From: Chitinibacter sp. GC72
GTDB taxonomy: Bacteria; Pseudomonadota; Gammaproteobacteria; Burkholderiales; Chitinibacteraceae
Assembly: GCF_009760905.1 (NCBI RefSeq)
Contig: NZ_VIRW01000008.1
Span: 1-64,000 of the forward strand
Direction of reading: 5' to 3'
DNA: 64,000 nt
The position numbers were made by a program, and so were the translations under genes. The notes under the pieces are model-generated. The model searched no databases. It was not told where the DNA came from and saw only the letters and a list, made by a program, of their open reading frames with translations. Shown here piece by piece: positions 37,301 to 46,397 of this stretch (within the stretch, counting starts at the first letter, position 1; each line of letters opens with the position of its first letter).

Positions 37301-37652
37301 AGCGCTTGCCAAAGTCAAAGTGGTGGCAGTTTAGCACAGGCTGCCGCATTGCCCGGCAACGCTTGTGTCGTCGGACCAAGCCGCATTGTGCAAGGTGCAC
37401 CAAATCCGGGGTGGCAGACAGCGGGTGATGAGTTTGTGCTGGAGTTTGAATTTGATATGGCGGGTATTGCCCTGTATGCATTGATAAATATGATCTACAG
37501 GTCAATACCCTGGTGCTTGATTAATGTGGGAACAAACAGTTTTTGTCATTGCCATGATTTGCTGGCCGAGCTATTTAGGAGCTGCTCTGTGTGAGCAGTG
37601 TTGGTTTTGCCACGTTCTCCTAGGCAATTACCTGTATTTAAGCGTTTGCTAC
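37301..37652. other. Gap between the lol and fad loci
   Basis: About 350 bases without a convincing gene. Contents are the lolC/F upstream region, element A copy 6 (37462-37510), and an unremarkable stretch before the fad promoter. An 81-codon frame crossing the repeat is judged spurious. Confidence 0.6.
37462..37510. repeat. 49-bp palindromic element A, copy 6
   Basis: From GGGTATTGCCCTGTA to TACAGGTCAATACCC, 49 bases. Its terminal 15-base arms are complementary at 14 of 15 positions, the best outer pairing of the family. Confidence 0.85.
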
Positions 37653-37699
37653 TTGACAAGACTTCGGGCGGGATTTAATTTTCAAACACTCGTTTGAAA
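37653..37699 (+). promoter_or_regulatory. Promoter and PsrA-like operator of the fatty-acid locus
   Basis: A perfect -35 TTGACA (37653-37658), 17 bases, and a weak -10 TAATTT (37676-37681). The -10 and likely start are overlapped by the palindrome TTTCAAACACTCGTTTGAAA (37680-37699). Its core CAAAC-N4-GTTTG fits the published PsrA consensus (C/G-AAAC-N2-4-GTTT-G/C). This suggests that the TetR protein encoded just downstream represses its own operon until acyl-CoA is present. Confidence 0.7.
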
Positions 37700-37741
37700 T
37701 TGATTTTCATCAACTACAAAATCTAGTCGCTGGAGCTCACG

Positions 37742-38392
37742 ATGGATGCAGTAAAAAACCTCGATACATCGACCCGGATTTTAAATGCCGCCGAGCTGCT
37801 GTTTATCGATCATGGCTTTGATGGCACTTCAATGCGGCAAATCACTGCCGCGGCCGAAGTGAATATCGCCGCGGTCAACTACTATTTCGGTTCAAAAGAC
37901 GGCCTGTTTCAGGCGGTGTTTGAACGCCGTGCCGAGCCATTCGTGCGGCTTTCATTGGCCAAGCTGACCGAGCTGGAGTCTACCGTACAGGCCAACGATC
38001 CAATCGCCATAGCCGAATCATTTTTATCGGCAGCGCTCGAAATGGGGAGCAAGCCGGAATATGGTGGCCTGGTGTTTGTCCGGCTGCTGGCGCGCACCTA
38101 CATCGAGCCGCGCGCCATTTTGAAAGAAAAAATCCCGCAGCGCTATGGTGAATTGACCCGCCGTTATCAGCAGGCACTCGAACGCGCTTTGCCTGAATTA
38201 TCGGCAGCAGAAGTCGCCTGGCGCTTTCACTTTATGACCAGTGCAATGTTTAACGCCTTTGCTGGCAATCATGTGCTGCGCCTGTTTACCGCCCAGCCCA
38301 TGGTCAATGCGCGTGATCCACAGCGCGTGGCGCAAATGTTGCTTCCCTTCATTTCTGCAGGCTTAACCAGCCCGGCAGCTGTTCAGGCCTAG
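37742..38392 (+). CDS. PsrA-like TetR-family regulator of fatty-acid degradation
   Basis: A 216-residue repressor. The N-terminal HTH (about residues 10-57) reads ILNAAELLFIDHGFDGTSMR, then VNIAAVNYYFGSKDGLFQ, closely resembling PsrA of Pseudomonas. The C-terminal ligand domain shares AWRFHFM. Its stop overlaps the AGGAGG of fadE, so the two are coupled. The palindromic operator upstream fits autoregulation, with long-chain acyl groups the likely inducer by analogy. Confidence 0.85.
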   Translation: MDAVKNLDTSTRILNAAELLFIDHGFDGTSMRQITAAAEVNIAAVNYYFGSKDGLFQAVFERRAEPFVRLSLAKLTELESTVQANDPIAIAESFLSAALEMGSKPEYGGLVFVRLLARTYIEPRAILKEKIPQRYGELTRRYQQALERALPELSAAEVAWRFHFMTSAMFNAFAGNHVLRLFTAQPMVNARDPQRVAQMLLPFISAGLTSPAAVQA

Positions 38393-38401
38393 GAGGCTAT
38401 C

Positions 38402-40858
38402 ATGACCCTCGTTATTTGCATGGCAATTGTTGTGGTGTTGCTGGGGGCGCTGGCGTACTTGCGTGCGCCGCTCTGGCTTAGCTCGGTGCTGATTTTGGCC
38501 GGTGCGGCGTATGGCACATTTGCTCAGGACACATCGCCGATCTGGTTTTATCTCCTGCTGACCATCGCGATCATCCTGAATGTCAAACCGCTGCGCCAGA
38601 TTATTCTGACCGGCCCCCTGTTTGGCATTTTCCGCAAAATTACGCCGCCGATGTCGCAAACCGAGCAAGAAGCCATCGACGCCGGTACGGTGTGGTGGGA
38701 TAGAGAGTTATTCAGCGGCAAACCAAATTTTGACGAGCTGCACAGCTATCCTGAACCTAAACTCAGCGCTGAAGAAGAAGCGTTTATCAATGGCCCGACC
38801 GAGCAACTATGCGCGATGCTCGATGATTGGGATATCACGCAAAATCGCAAAGATTTGTCGCCCGAGGTCTGGGATTTCATCAAGCAAAACGGCTTCTTGG
38901 GCATGATTATCAAGAAGGAATACGGCGGCAAACAGTTTTCCAATTACGCGCACGCCCGTGTTGTAACCAAGATCGCGACACGTTCGGGCAGCGCAGCTGT
39001 GACGGTTATGGTGCCCAATTCGCTCGGCCCGGGCGAGTTGCTGCAACACTATGGCACTGAAGCGCAGAAAAACTACTATCTACCCCGTCTGGCCAAAGGC
39101 GAAGAACTTCCATGCTTTGCACTGACCAGCCCCGAAGCTGGCTCGGATGCGGGCGGTATTCCTGATTACGGCGTCGTGACGCGCGGCAGTTATACCGATA
39201 AACGCACTGGCGAGCGCCATGAGAACGTCCTCGGCATACGCCTGAGCTGGGAAAAACGCTATATCACACTCGGCCCGGTGGCGACGATTCTGGGTATGGC
39301 GTTTAAATTGTACGACCCCGATCATTTGATCGGCACCAAGGACGATGTGGGCATTACCTGCGCACTGATTCCGACCAATCATGATGGTGTGCACATTGGC
39401 CGCCGCCATTACCCCGGCACCAGCACTTTCCAGAATGGCCCGAACTGGGGCAAAGACGTGTTTATCCCGATGGATTGGGTGATTGGCGGGCAGGATTATG
39501 TCGGTCAAGGCTGGAAAATGCTGGTTGAGTGCCTGTCGGTTGGCCGCTGCATCTCACTGCCAGCGATGTCGGTGGCATCGGGGAAACTGGCTGCGTATAC
39601 CACGGGTGCTTATGCGCGGATTCGTAGTCAGTTTGGCCTCTCAATTGGCCGCTTTGAAGGCGTCGATGAAGCTTTGGGTCGCATCGGTGGCTACACCTAT
39701 CAGATGGATGCGGCGCAACGCTTGGCGCTGACCGCGCTCGATATGGGCGAAAAACCATCGGTCTTGTCGGGGATTTTGAAATACCACAATACCGAACGCA
39801 TGCGCAAAACCATCAATGACGCCATGGACGTTCACGCTGGTAAAGCAGTATGTATCGGCCCGCGGAACTACTTGGCATTGGGCTACCAGGCGATACCCGT
39901 CGCTATTACGGTAGAGGGCGCGAATATTCTGACGCGCAGCATGATTATCTTTGGTCAAGGCGCAATTCGTTGCCATCCTTTTGTATTAAAAGAACTGCGC
40001 GCGGCAATGAGCAAGGATTTGAACGCCTTTGACGACGCGGTAATCGGCCATATCGGCTTTGCGATATCCAATAAAGTGCGTGCTTTCTGGCTCGGCCTCA
40101 CTGGCGCACGCTTTGTTGTGTCACCGAAAGACGGGCCAACCGCGCAGAATTATCGCGATATTGTGCGGTTTTCCAGTGCTTTTGCTTTCCTCGCCGATCT
40201 GGGGATGGGTACGCTCGGTGGCAGCCTGAAATTTAAAGAGAAACTCTCCGCTCGCCTTGGTGATATGTTGTCCAACCTCTATATCGCCACCGCCGCACTG
40301 AAGAAATTTCACGACGATGGTGAGCCCAAAGAAGATCGTCCTCTGGTGCGCTGGGCCGTTGAAACTGCGCTCTACGATTGTCAGGAAGCAATGAATGGCT
40401 TTCTGGCCAATCACCCGAATCGCTTTATCGCCTGGTGCGCCCGCCGGATTGTATTTCCGTGGGGCATGAGCATGAAAGCGCCTGCTGATCGTGTGGGAAC
40501 CCGGATTGCCCGCACGTTGATGGAGCCCTCGGTGGCGCGTGATCGTCTGGTGAAATACATGTATCGCCCGAATGACGAGGCAGATGCGGTCGGCGTGTTG
40601 GAGTTTGCCCTTAAAGCGGTGATTGAAACCGAAGGCGTGGAAAGCAAATTACGCCGTGCGCAGCGTGAAGGCCAGCTCAAAGCATTAACTGGCAGCGAGC
40701 GCTTGCAGGAAGCACTTGATCAGGGTTTGTTGACGCAGGAGGAATTTGCTGCGGTAACCCGCGCCCGCCGCCTCAAACGCGAAGTCATTATGGTCGACGA
40801 TTTTGACGCCAATTTAAGCAACCCAGACCCTGATGCAATTCGGCGGACTATTGTTTAA
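38402..40858 (+). CDS. fadE: Acyl-CoA dehydrogenase FadE
   Basis: An 818-residue FAD enzyme catalysing the first step of beta-oxidation (E. coli FadE is 814). Two N-terminal hydrophobic segments (about residues 1-60) suggest membrane association. The dehydrogenase core includes NGFLGMIIKKEYGGKQFS, PNSLGPGELLQHYGTEAQ and CFALTSPEAGSDAGGIPD; a long C-terminal extension follows. AGGAGG is 7 bases before ATG. Coupled to the TetR gene. Confidence 0.95.
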   Translation: MTLVICMAIVVVLLGALAYLRAPLWLSSVLILAGAAYGTFAQDTSPIWFYLLLTIAIILNVKPLRQIILTGPLFGIFRKITPPMSQTEQEAIDAGTVWWDRELFSGKPNFDELHSYPEPKLSAEEEAFINGPTEQLCAMLDDWDITQNRKDLSPEVWDFIKQNGFLGMIIKKEYGGKQFSNYAHARVVTKIATRSGSAAVTVMVPNSLGPGELLQHYGTEAQKNYYLPRLAKGEELPCFALTSPEAGSDAGGIPDYGVVTRGSYTDKRTGERHENVLGIRLSWEKRYITLGPVATILGMAFKLYDPDHLIGTKDDVGITCALIPTNHDGVHIGRRHYPGTSTFQNGPNWGKDVFIPMDWVIGGQDYVGQGWKMLVECLSVGRCISLPAMSVASGKLAAYTTGAYARIRSQFGLSIGRFEGVDEALGRIGGYTYQMDAAQRLALTALDMGEKPSVLSGILKYHNTERMRKTINDAMDVHAGKAVCIGPRNYLALGYQAIPVAITVEGANILTRSMIIFGQGAIRCHPFVLKELRAAMSKDLNAFDDAVIGHIGFAISNKVRAFWLGLTGARFVVSPKDGPTAQNYRDIVRFSSAFAFLADLGMGTLGGSLKFKEKLSARLGDMLSNLYIATAALKKFHDDGEPKEDRPLVRWAVETALYDCQEAMNGFLANHPNRFIAWCARRIVFPWGMSMKAPADRVGTRIARTLMEPSVARDRLVKYMYRPNDEADAVGVLEFALKAVIETEGVESKLRRAQREGQLKALTGSERLQEALDQGLLTQEEFAAVTRARRLKREVIMVDDFDANLSNPDPDAIRRTIV

Positions 40859-40987
40859 CGATGTCATCGCTGCGCCTGCGGCAATCAATGGCCCTAGGCC
40901 AGAATTGATTTGACCTGCAACTTGATACTGAATAAGGGTCGGACAAAGAGCTGGCTCATTGATGCACTGCCTCTTGGAGAAACGATA

Positions 40988-42415
40988 ATGACGCAAAGCG
41001 CTTTTTCACTCAAAACCACGGTACGTTCGTTACAAATGATTGGCCTGCTTGGCGCTTTGCTCGGCTCTGGTCAGGCACTGGCTTCGGGCTATAACTTTGG
41101 CACGCAGAGTGCCAGCAATCAGGGCGTGGCCAATTCGGGCGCAGCCGGGATGAACGATGCTTCGGTTTTGTTCTATAACCCGGCAGGTCTGGCCCAGGTG
41201 GAAGGCACGCAAGTGGCGGGTGTGCTCAACTACATCATGCCTGACGGCAAATTTAGCGATACTGGATCAACGAATGCTGCAGGCCGCCCGATTGTGGGCA
41301 GCAATGGTGGCAGCTTTGGCGTGAGCACGCCGGTGCCGCATCTGTATCTATCGCATCAGCTGAATGATCGCCTGACCGTGGGTGCCGGGCTGTTTGTGCC
41401 TTTTGGTTCGCACACCGATTACAGCAAGGATTGGGTAGGGCGCTACAACACGACCGAAAGCTCGCTGTCGACGTTTAATTTCAACCCTTCGCTGGCCTAC
41501 AAAGTGAACGAGATGCTGACGATTGGTGCTGGTGTGAGCGTGCAGTATATCGACGGCAAGCTGGCCAAACAGCTGGATCTGGGCTCTTCGGCCGCACGTT
41601 CGGCGTTGACTGCCGTGTGTACGCCAGCCCCATTGTCGCCACAATGTACTGCCGTACGTGCCGCTGCTGCGCAGATTTCCAGCAATACCGCTTACGATGG
41701 CAGTAGCGAGGTGAGTGGTGACGATATAGGGTATGGCTTTAACCTTGGCGCAACCATTAACTTCTCGGCCGATACCCGTATGGGTATTGCGTATCGCTCG
41801 GCCATCCGCCACAAGCTGGAGGGTGATGCGAAATTTACTGTGCCGCAAAACTTCGCCAGCAGCCCACTGGGGCCGGTGCTGGGGGGCGGCATTCAAGCTG
41901 GCCTGAATGCCCAACTGAGCAATACCAAAGCCACTTTGCAGGTTGAAACCCCGGAATCTTTCTCGATTAATGGCTTTCACCAGATTAATGAGCAATGGGC
42001 AGTCATGGCCGATTACACCTGGACCCGCCATTCGCGATTTGAAGAGATCCGTATCAAGCTCGATGGCAAGGCTGACTCGGTCACGCCAACCAATTGGAAC
42101 AACACCAGCCGTTACTCCATTGGTGCAACGTATAAAGCCAGCGAAAAATGGCTGATCCGTACTGGTCTGGCATACGACAATGCGCCGGAAAACGACGCCA
42201 ACCGCATTGCCAGCATCCCCGACAGCGACCGGATCTGGGTGGCACTGGGTGCCAACTACGCTATTTCGCCAAGCCAGTCGATTGACATTACCGCGATCTA
42301 CGTTGATCTGGCCAAGGCCAAAGTGGCACAAACCGACCAGAACGGCGCAACAGTACGGGGCAATTACGATGTCAGCTCTATCACCCTGGGCGCGCAGTAC
42401 AACCATCGTTTCTGA
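40988..42415 (+). CDS. FadL/OmpP1-type outer-membrane fatty-acid transporter
   Basis: A 475-residue outer-membrane barrel that takes up long-chain fatty acids. Signal peptide ending GQALA, then SGYNFGTQSASNQGVANSG, the usual FadL N-terminal hatch (NPA motif in FYNPAGLAQ). Amphipathic strands follow, ending with Phe (YNHRF), the usual barrel C-terminus. I chose ATG 40988, with GGAGAA upstream. A pair of cysteines lies in a loop near residue 216 (TAVCTPAPLSPQCTA). Confidence 0.92.
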   Translation: MTQSAFSLKTTVRSLQMIGLLGALLGSGQALASGYNFGTQSASNQGVANSGAAGMNDASVLFYNPAGLAQVEGTQVAGVLNYIMPDGKFSDTGSTNAAGRPIVGSNGGSFGVSTPVPHLYLSHQLNDRLTVGAGLFVPFGSHTDYSKDWVGRYNTTESSLSTFNFNPSLAYKVNEMLTIGAGVSVQYIDGKLAKQLDLGSSAARSALTAVCTPAPLSPQCTAVRAAAAQISSNTAYDGSSEVSGDDIGYGFNLGATINFSADTRMGIAYRSAIRHKLEGDAKFTVPQNFASSPLGPVLGGGIQAGLNAQLSNTKATLQVETPESFSINGFHQINEQWAVMADYTWTRHSRFEEIRIKLDGKADSVTPTNWNNTSRYSIGATYKASEKWLIRTGLAYDNAPENDANRIASIPDSDRIWVALGANYAISPSQSIDITAIYVDLAKAKVAQTDQNGATVRGNYDVSSITLGAQYNHRF

Positions 42416-42512
42416 TTGTTAACGCCATCCGGGGCGCTGGTCACTGGCCAACCCCGGATCAATCAGGCAGGGCCATGCCCTGTGTTACACCAGCTCAGCC
42501 GAGGCCACCACA

Positions 42513-44912
42513 ATGACTGTATTGAAACAACCAGCAACGCCGCAGATCCGCCGTGTCGCCGTATTGGGCGCAGGCGTGATGGGCGCGCAAATCGCCGCGC
42601 ATTTATCCAATGCCGGGATTACCACGGTGCTCTTTGATTTGCCCGCACCGTCGGGCGAGCCCAATGGCATTGCACTCAAAGCGATTGAAAACCTGAAAAA
42701 GCTCAAACCGGCTCCGCTGATGTCGGCGAGCCGTGTCGATGGCATAACACCCGCCAATTATGGCAGCGATCTGGCCCTGCTGGCCGATTGCGATCTGGTG
42801 ATCGAAGCGATTGCCGAGCGCCTCGATTGGAAATCAGATCTCTACGCCAAAATCGCGCCGCATCTAGCGCCGCATGCGATTTTAGCGACCAATACCTCGG
42901 GTCTGTCGATTGAGAGTCTGGCGCAAGCTGTGCCTGCCGAGCTGCGTGCGCGTTTTTGCGGTATCCATTTTTTCAACCCGCCACGTTATATGTATCTGGT
43001 TGAACTCATTGCTACGCAAGGCGTACACGGCGATACCCTCGATGCTTTGGAAACTTTCCTGACGCTGCGTCTGGGCAAAGGCGTAGTACGCGCCAAAGAT
43101 ACGCCCAACTTTATCGCCAACCGCATCGGCGTTTTCTCGATGCTGGCGACGATCAAGCATGCGCAGGATTTCGGCATTCGCTTTGACGTTGTGGACGATC
43201 TCACTGGCCCGCGTTTGGGGCGGCCTAAATCAGCCACTTTCCGCACCGCCGATGTGGTGGGCTTGGATACCTTCGCGCATGTCGTTAAAACAATGACCGA
43301 TACGCTGGGTGATGATCCGTGGCATAAGCTGTTTGCATCGCCCGAGTGGCTGCAAAAGCTGATCGCTGGCGGCGCTTTGGGGCAGAAAACCCGCCAGGGT
43401 ATTTATAAAAAAGTCGGCAAAGATTTGCTGGTGCTCGATCCTGCAACAGGTGATTACGTCGCTGGCGGGCAAAAAGGTAGCGATGCTGTCAAAGCATTGC
43501 TCAAGATTGCTGATCCTGCCGAACGGATTTGCGCACTGCGCGAATCTGAGCTGCCTGAGGCGCAATTTATCTGGGCTTGTCTGCGCGATGTGTGGCACTA
43601 CATCGCCGTACAGCTGGAGCACATTGCCGATAACGCCCGTGATGTGGACTTTGCGATTCGCTGGGGCTTTGGCTGGAATCAAGGCCCGTTTGAAATGTGG
43701 CAAGCGGCTGGCTGGCAAGCAGTTGCTCAGGCCATTAACGCTGATATCGCAGCAGTTAAAACACTGTCTGCTACGGCGTTGCCAGCCTGGGTGTTGAATC
43801 GTGACGGCGTGCATGGCGAGCAAGGCTCGTTCAATGCGGCGAGTGGCGCCTTGGTGGCGAGATCGAACTTGCCGGTGTATCAACGTCAGCTTTATCCGCC
43901 GCAAGTGCTGGGTGAAGTAGCGCCCGATTACGGCCAAACAGTCTATGAAAATGACAGCGTACGTATGTGGTTGCCGCCCGTTGCTGCAGGCGGCAACGAT
44001 GTACCGGTACTGTCATTCAAAACCAAGGCCCATTGTATTGGTGCTGGGGTATTGGCTGGGGTGCAAGAAGCTATCAAGATCGCAGAGCAATACTATCAAG
44101 GTCTGGTGATCTGGCATCCAGAAGCGCCATTCTCGGTCGGTGCTGATTTGATGAGCATGGGCCCGGCGTTTATGACCGGTGATTTTGCCGCAATTGAAAC
44201 CATGGTCGCCGAATTTCAAAACACCTCGCAAGCCATTAAATACGCCAAAGTGCCCGTCGTTGGCGCGGCACAAGGCTACGCTTTTGGCGGCGGTTGCGAG
44301 TTCTTGATGCACTGCGCCCGCGTGGTGGCGCATGTTGAAACCTATATTGGTCTGGTCGAAGTCGGCGTCGGCCTCTTACCAGCTGGCGGTGGTTGCAAAG
44401 AGTTTGCACTGCGCGCATCCAAGCTGGCGCGCAACGGCAATATTCTGGAAATCCTGAAAGATTATTACCTTGCGATGGCGACCGCCAAAGTCGGCACCAG
44501 TGCCGAAGAAGGTCAGCAGATCGGCTATTTGAAAGAGTCTGACGTCATCGTGATGAACGCCAATGAGCTGCTGTTTGTCGCTCAAGCGCAAGTCCGCGCA
44601 ATGGCCGCCACGGGCTATCGCGCACCGGTGCCGCCCAAAGCCTTTGCGGTGGCGGGGCGTTCGGGGGCGGCGACTATTCGTGGTCAGCTCGTTAATATGC
44701 TCGAAGGTGGGTTTATTTCCAAATACGACTATCACATCGGCATGCAAATCGCTGATGTGGTCACCGGCGGCGACGTTGAGGCGGGCACCTTGGTGAACGA
44801 GGACTGGATCTTGAAGCTGGAGCGTGAGCGCTTTATCGGTTTGCTGAAAAAAGGCAAAACGCAGGAGCGGATCATGCACATGATTGAGTTTAACAAACCA
44901 CTGCGCAACTAA
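42513..44912 (+). CDS. Bifunctional 3-hydroxyacyl-CoA dehydrogenase/enoyl-CoA hydratase
   Basis: A 799-residue beta-oxidation protein. The N-terminal half is the NAD-binding dehydrogenase (VAVLGAGVMGAQIAAHLSNAG, about residue 12; GIHFFNPPRYM; TPNFIANRIG). The C-terminal part is crotonase-like (PVVGAAQGYAFGGGCEFLMHC, about residues 578-598; VEVGVGLLPAGGGCKE). The domain order is the reverse of E. coli FadB and matches Bacillus FadN-type proteins. It is followed by the thiolase gene across a large palindrome. Confidence 0.93.
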   Translation: MTVLKQPATPQIRRVAVLGAGVMGAQIAAHLSNAGITTVLFDLPAPSGEPNGIALKAIENLKKLKPAPLMSASRVDGITPANYGSDLALLADCDLVIEAIAERLDWKSDLYAKIAPHLAPHAILATNTSGLSIESLAQAVPAELRARFCGIHFFNPPRYMYLVELIATQGVHGDTLDALETFLTLRLGKGVVRAKDTPNFIANRIGVFSMLATIKHAQDFGIRFDVVDDLTGPRLGRPKSATFRTADVVGLDTFAHVVKTMTDTLGDDPWHKLFASPEWLQKLIAGGALGQKTRQGIYKKVGKDLLVLDPATGDYVAGGQKGSDAVKALLKIADPAERICALRESELPEAQFIWACLRDVWHYIAVQLEHIADNARDVDFAIRWGFGWNQGPFEMWQAAGWQAVAQAINADIAAVKTLSATALPAWVLNRDGVHGEQGSFNAASGALVARSNLPVYQRQLYPPQVLGEVAPDYGQTVYENDSVRMWLPPVAAGGNDVPVLSFKTKAHCIGAGVLAGVQEAIKIAEQYYQGLVIWHPEAPFSVGADLMSMGPAFMTGDFAAIETMVAEFQNTSQAIKYAKVPVVGAAQGYAFGGGCEFLMHCARVVAHVETYIGLVEVGVGLLPAGGGCKEFALRASKLARNGNILEILKDYYLAMATAKVGTSAEEGQQIGYLKESDVIVMNANELLFVAQAQVRAMAATGYRAPVPPKAFAVAGRSGAATIRGQLVNMLEGGFISKYDYHIGMQIADVVTGGDVEAGTLVNEDWILKLERERFIGLLKKGKTQERIMHMIEFNKPLRN

Positions 44913-44922
44913 AAGGCGCACT

Positions 44923-45043
44923 GGAAAAGGCTGCGCCTCCTGTGATCTCGCGTCGTGCGATGCTCGGAATCCTCATGGACTTGATGTCCATTCCGGTTCC
45001 TGCGCTTCTGACTCCACGACCTGACAGGGGCTCGCTCTCTTCC
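44923..45043. repeat. 121-bp imperfect palindrome between the two beta-oxidation genes
   Basis: Symmetric about base 44983. The centre is ATGGAC-ttgat-GTCCAT, and the ends are GGAAAAG and CTCTTCC. The arms match in blocks (CGTCGTG with CACGAC, CTCCTGT with ACAGGGG) separated by small mismatches. It carries no gene and no T tract. Confidence 0.7.
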
Positions 45044-45104
45044 AATGTCGCCTTTGGCATCTAACTAAACGATGCTTATCCAAATTTGGAATAAGGAGCT
45101 CGGA

Positions 45105-46310
45105 ATGAGCAAACAAATTCAAGAAGCTTATGTCGTTGCCGCCGTGCGCAGCCCAGTCGGTAAAGCGCCGCGCGGTATGCTGAAAAATGTTCGACCCGAT
45201 GACTTGCTCGCGCATGTGCTCAAAGCCGCGATGGCGAAAGTGCCGGGGCTAGATCCGGCGCTGGTGGAAGACGTCGTTGTCGGCTGCGCGATGCCCGAAG
45301 GCGAGCAGGGCATGAATGTCGCGCGTATCGGGGCGCTGCTCGCTGGCCTGCCCAATACGGTGGGCGGGATCACGATTAATCGCTTTTGTTCGAGCGGGAT
45401 TAATGCGGTGGCGCTGGCGGCTGACAAAATCCGCTTGGGTGAAGCCGATGTGATGATTGCGGCCGGTACCGAATCGATGTCGATGGTGCCAATGGGGGGG
45501 AATAAACTCTCGCTGGGTAGCTCGATTTACGAGCGAGATGAAAATGTCGCGATCGCCTACGGCATGGGGCTGACCGCTGAAAAAGTCGCACAGCAGTGGG
45601 GTATCTCGCGCGAAGACCAAGATGCATTTGCCCTGCAATCACATACCCGTGCTTTGGCTGCCGCAGCTAGTGATGCGTTTAGCGATGAAATCGCGCCACT
45701 GGATGTAACCTACCGCGTACCCAATCTGGCCACCGGCGAAGTTGAGCTGGTCAGCAAAACCATCACGCAAGACGAAGGCCCGCGTGCGGATACCAGCTTG
45801 GAGGGCTTAGCTAAGCTCAAAACGGTCTTCTCTGCAAAAGGCTCCGTTACGGCAGGCAATAGCTCACAAATGTCGGATGGCGCTGCGGCGCTGATTTTGG
45901 TGTCGGAAAAAATCCTTAAGCAATTCAATCTGACGCCGCTGGCCAAATATGTGACGTTTGCGGTGAAAGGCGTGCCACCAGCCATCATGGGCATTGGTCC
46001 GAAAGAAGCGATTCCTGCCGCCTTAAAACAAGCGGGTTTGAGCTTAGATCAGCTCGAATGGATTGAGCTCAACGAGGCTTTTGCCGCGCAAGCTTTGGCG
46101 GTGAGTCGCGATTTGGGCTTGGACATGAGCAAAGTGAATCCAAACGGCGGCGCCATCGCCTTGGGTCATCCGCTGGGCGCTACCGGCGCAATCCGTGCCA
46201 CCACGCTGATTCATGGTCTGCGTCGGCAGGGCAAAGCGGGCAGCTACGGCATGGTGACGATGTGTATTGGTACTGGGATGGGCGCAGCGGGGATTCTGCA
46301 GGTGCTTTAA
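45105..46310 (+). CDS. fadA: Acetyl-CoA C-acyltransferase (thiolase)
   Basis: A 401-residue thiolase that completes the beta-oxidation cycle. The nucleophile Cys is in INRFCSSGINAVALAADK (about residue 95). The His and second Cys lie in NPNGGAIALGHPLGATGA and MVTMCIGTGMGAAG. I chose ATG 45105 (MSKQIQEAYVV), with AAGGAG upstream. Just before the ribosome-binding site is the 12-bp perfect palindrome TCCAAATTTGGA (45079-45090). Terminator follows. Confidence 0.94.
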   Translation: MSKQIQEAYVVAAVRSPVGKAPRGMLKNVRPDDLLAHVLKAAMAKVPGLDPALVEDVVVGCAMPEGEQGMNVARIGALLAGLPNTVGGITINRFCSSGINAVALAADKIRLGEADVMIAAGTESMSMVPMGGNKLSLGSSIYERDENVAIAYGMGLTAEKVAQQWGISREDQDAFALQSHTRALAAAASDAFSDEIAPLDVTYRVPNLATGEVELVSKTITQDEGPRADTSLEGLAKLKTVFSAKGSVTAGNSSQMSDGAAALILVSEKILKQFNLTPLAKYVTFAVKGVPPAIMGIGPKEAIPAALKQAGLSLDQLEWIELNEAFAAQALAVSRDLGLDMSKVNPNGGAIALGHPLGATGAIRATTLIHGLRRQGKAGSYGMVTMCIGTGMGAAGILQVL

Positions 46311-46332
46311 GTTAATCCGCTTTTTAAGCCTC

Positions 46333-46356
46333 AACCCGCTTCGCGCGGGTTTTTTT
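46333..46356 (+). terminator. Terminator of the fad locus
   Basis: AACCCGC-ttcgc-GCGGGTT followed by a run of T's, 23 bases past the thiolase stop. Confidence 0.88.
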
Positions 46357-46397
46357 CCGCTTTCAATGGGCTTTTGTACCGTATTCAGGAGTAAGCA

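Noticed and set aside
37349-37594. An 81-codon frame in the lol-fad gap
   Set aside because: It runs straight through the 49-bp element A copy 6 and has no recognisable start signal.
40859-40987. Imperfect inverted repeat (ATCAAT-GGCC / GGCC-ATTGAT) between fadE and fadL
   Set aside because: No T tract, only partial symmetry and no match to the PsrA-type motif; too weak to list as a regulatory site.
41348-42406. A 352-codon frame antisense to the FadL gene
   Set aside because: It is the mirror of a well-supported outer-membrane protein gene, has no ribosome-binding site or known motif, and arises from codon bias.
44046-44094. GGGTATTGGCTGGGG in the HAD-ECH gene, similar to the left end of element A
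   Set aside because: There is no ATACCC partner 49 bases away and it lies in conserved coding sequence.
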